From: Cohnella rhizoplanae
GTDB taxonomy: Bacteria > Bacillota > Bacilli > Paenibacillales > Paenibacillaceae
Length of the DNA stretch: 64,000 nucleotides
NCBI RefSeq assembly: GCF_948329515.1
Contig: NZ_CAOJCN010000001.1
Span: forward strand, 186,001-250,000
Direction: 5' to 3'
The notes under the pieces were generated by a model that was not told the DNA's origin, ran no database searches, and saw only the letters and a program-made list of their open reading frames with translations. This document shows, piece by piece, positions 63,921 to 64,000 of this stretch. The first letter of the stretch is position 1. Each line of letters opens with the position of its first letter. Both the position numbers and the translations under genes were made by a program.

Positions 63921-64000
63921 ATGAGACTGCTCACCTATAAGGAAGACGGCCGGCATCGGCTGGCCGTCCATGCGGCCGACGGCGTGCTCGACGTCGCGGC
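63921..64000 (+). CDS. FAH-family protein, 3'-truncated by the window end (copy 2)
   Basis: Only the first 26 residues are visible (MRLLTYKEDGRHRLAVHAAD, then GVLDVA). They match the N-terminal layout of the FAH protein at 1846 (MKLANYYGADGGRRLAVLAE, GRLLDV). Position directly after a paralogous dehydrogenase supports the call. GGGGAATGATCG precedes the ATG. Confidence 0.7.
   Translation, partial: MRLLTYKEDGRHRLAVHAADGVLDVA

Overview
The window is a GC-rich (roughly 60 percent or more, judged by eye) segment of a Bacillales chromosome, most likely from the Paenibacillus/Cohnella group. The evidence is gene order and the regulators present: lepA-hemW-hrcA-grpE-dnaK-dnaJ-prmA-rsmE-mtaB, then a yqeW-type Na/Pi transporter, then rpsU-yqeY-nfeD-floA. 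This is the Bacillus subtilis yqe/yqf order. A CIRCE operator, a T-box leader and a yfhD-like small gene are also Firmicutes hallmarks. No transposase, phage gene, tRNA, rRNA or CRISPR array was seen.

Layout. 1-2745: the end of a sugar-acid catabolic operon (enolase-superfamily dehydratase, zinc alcohol dehydrogenase, FAH-family hydrolase). 2.9-4.0 kb: an unrecognised, apparently frameshifted gene. 4.1-39.6 kb: a conserved housekeeping block covering translation (lepA, tyrS with T-box, prmA, rsmE, mtaB, rlmI-like, rpsU), heat shock (hrcA-grpE-dnaK-dnaJ under CIRCE), haem handling (hemW), DNA repair (addBA) and membrane organisation (nfeD-floA). It is interrupted by accessory genes: a fosmidomycin-resistance-type exporter with a TrmB-like regulator and a clear palindromic operator, small proteins, a Nudix-DeoC fusion and an FGPG-repeat protein.

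39.7-64.0 kb: a large carbohydrate/amino-sugar utilisation cluster, all on the plus strand. It begins where the Bacillus yqf gene order would be expected to continue. It encodes a DegT-type aminotransferase, a TIM-barrel isomerase, a membrane-bound AraC-type regulator, two closely similar sugar-binding lipoproteins, two ABC permeases without an ATPase, a secreted parallel beta-helix protein, two neutral-ceramidase-like proteins, a cytoplasmic GH3 enzyme, a SIS-domain protein, a DapA-family aldolase, an M20 amidohydrolase, RidA, an SDR, a D-threonine-aldolase/D-serine-dehydratase-like enzyme, and a second zinc dehydrogenase plus FAH-family pair cut by the window end. The likely logic is extracellular trimming of a glycan, import, cytoplasmic release of (N-acylated) sugars, then an oxidative, non-phosphorylated keto-deoxy sugar route.

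The main discovery is regulatory. Three promoters of this cluster (upstream of the aminotransferase, the first ceramidase-like gene and the second binding protein) carry the same 40-bp element. It aligns without gaps, is built as a direct repeat with a 20-bp offset, and sits 18-19 bp upstream of an identical TATAGT -10 box. It is a strong candidate operator for the AraC-type regulator encoded in the first transcription unit and would tie about 24 kb into one regulon.
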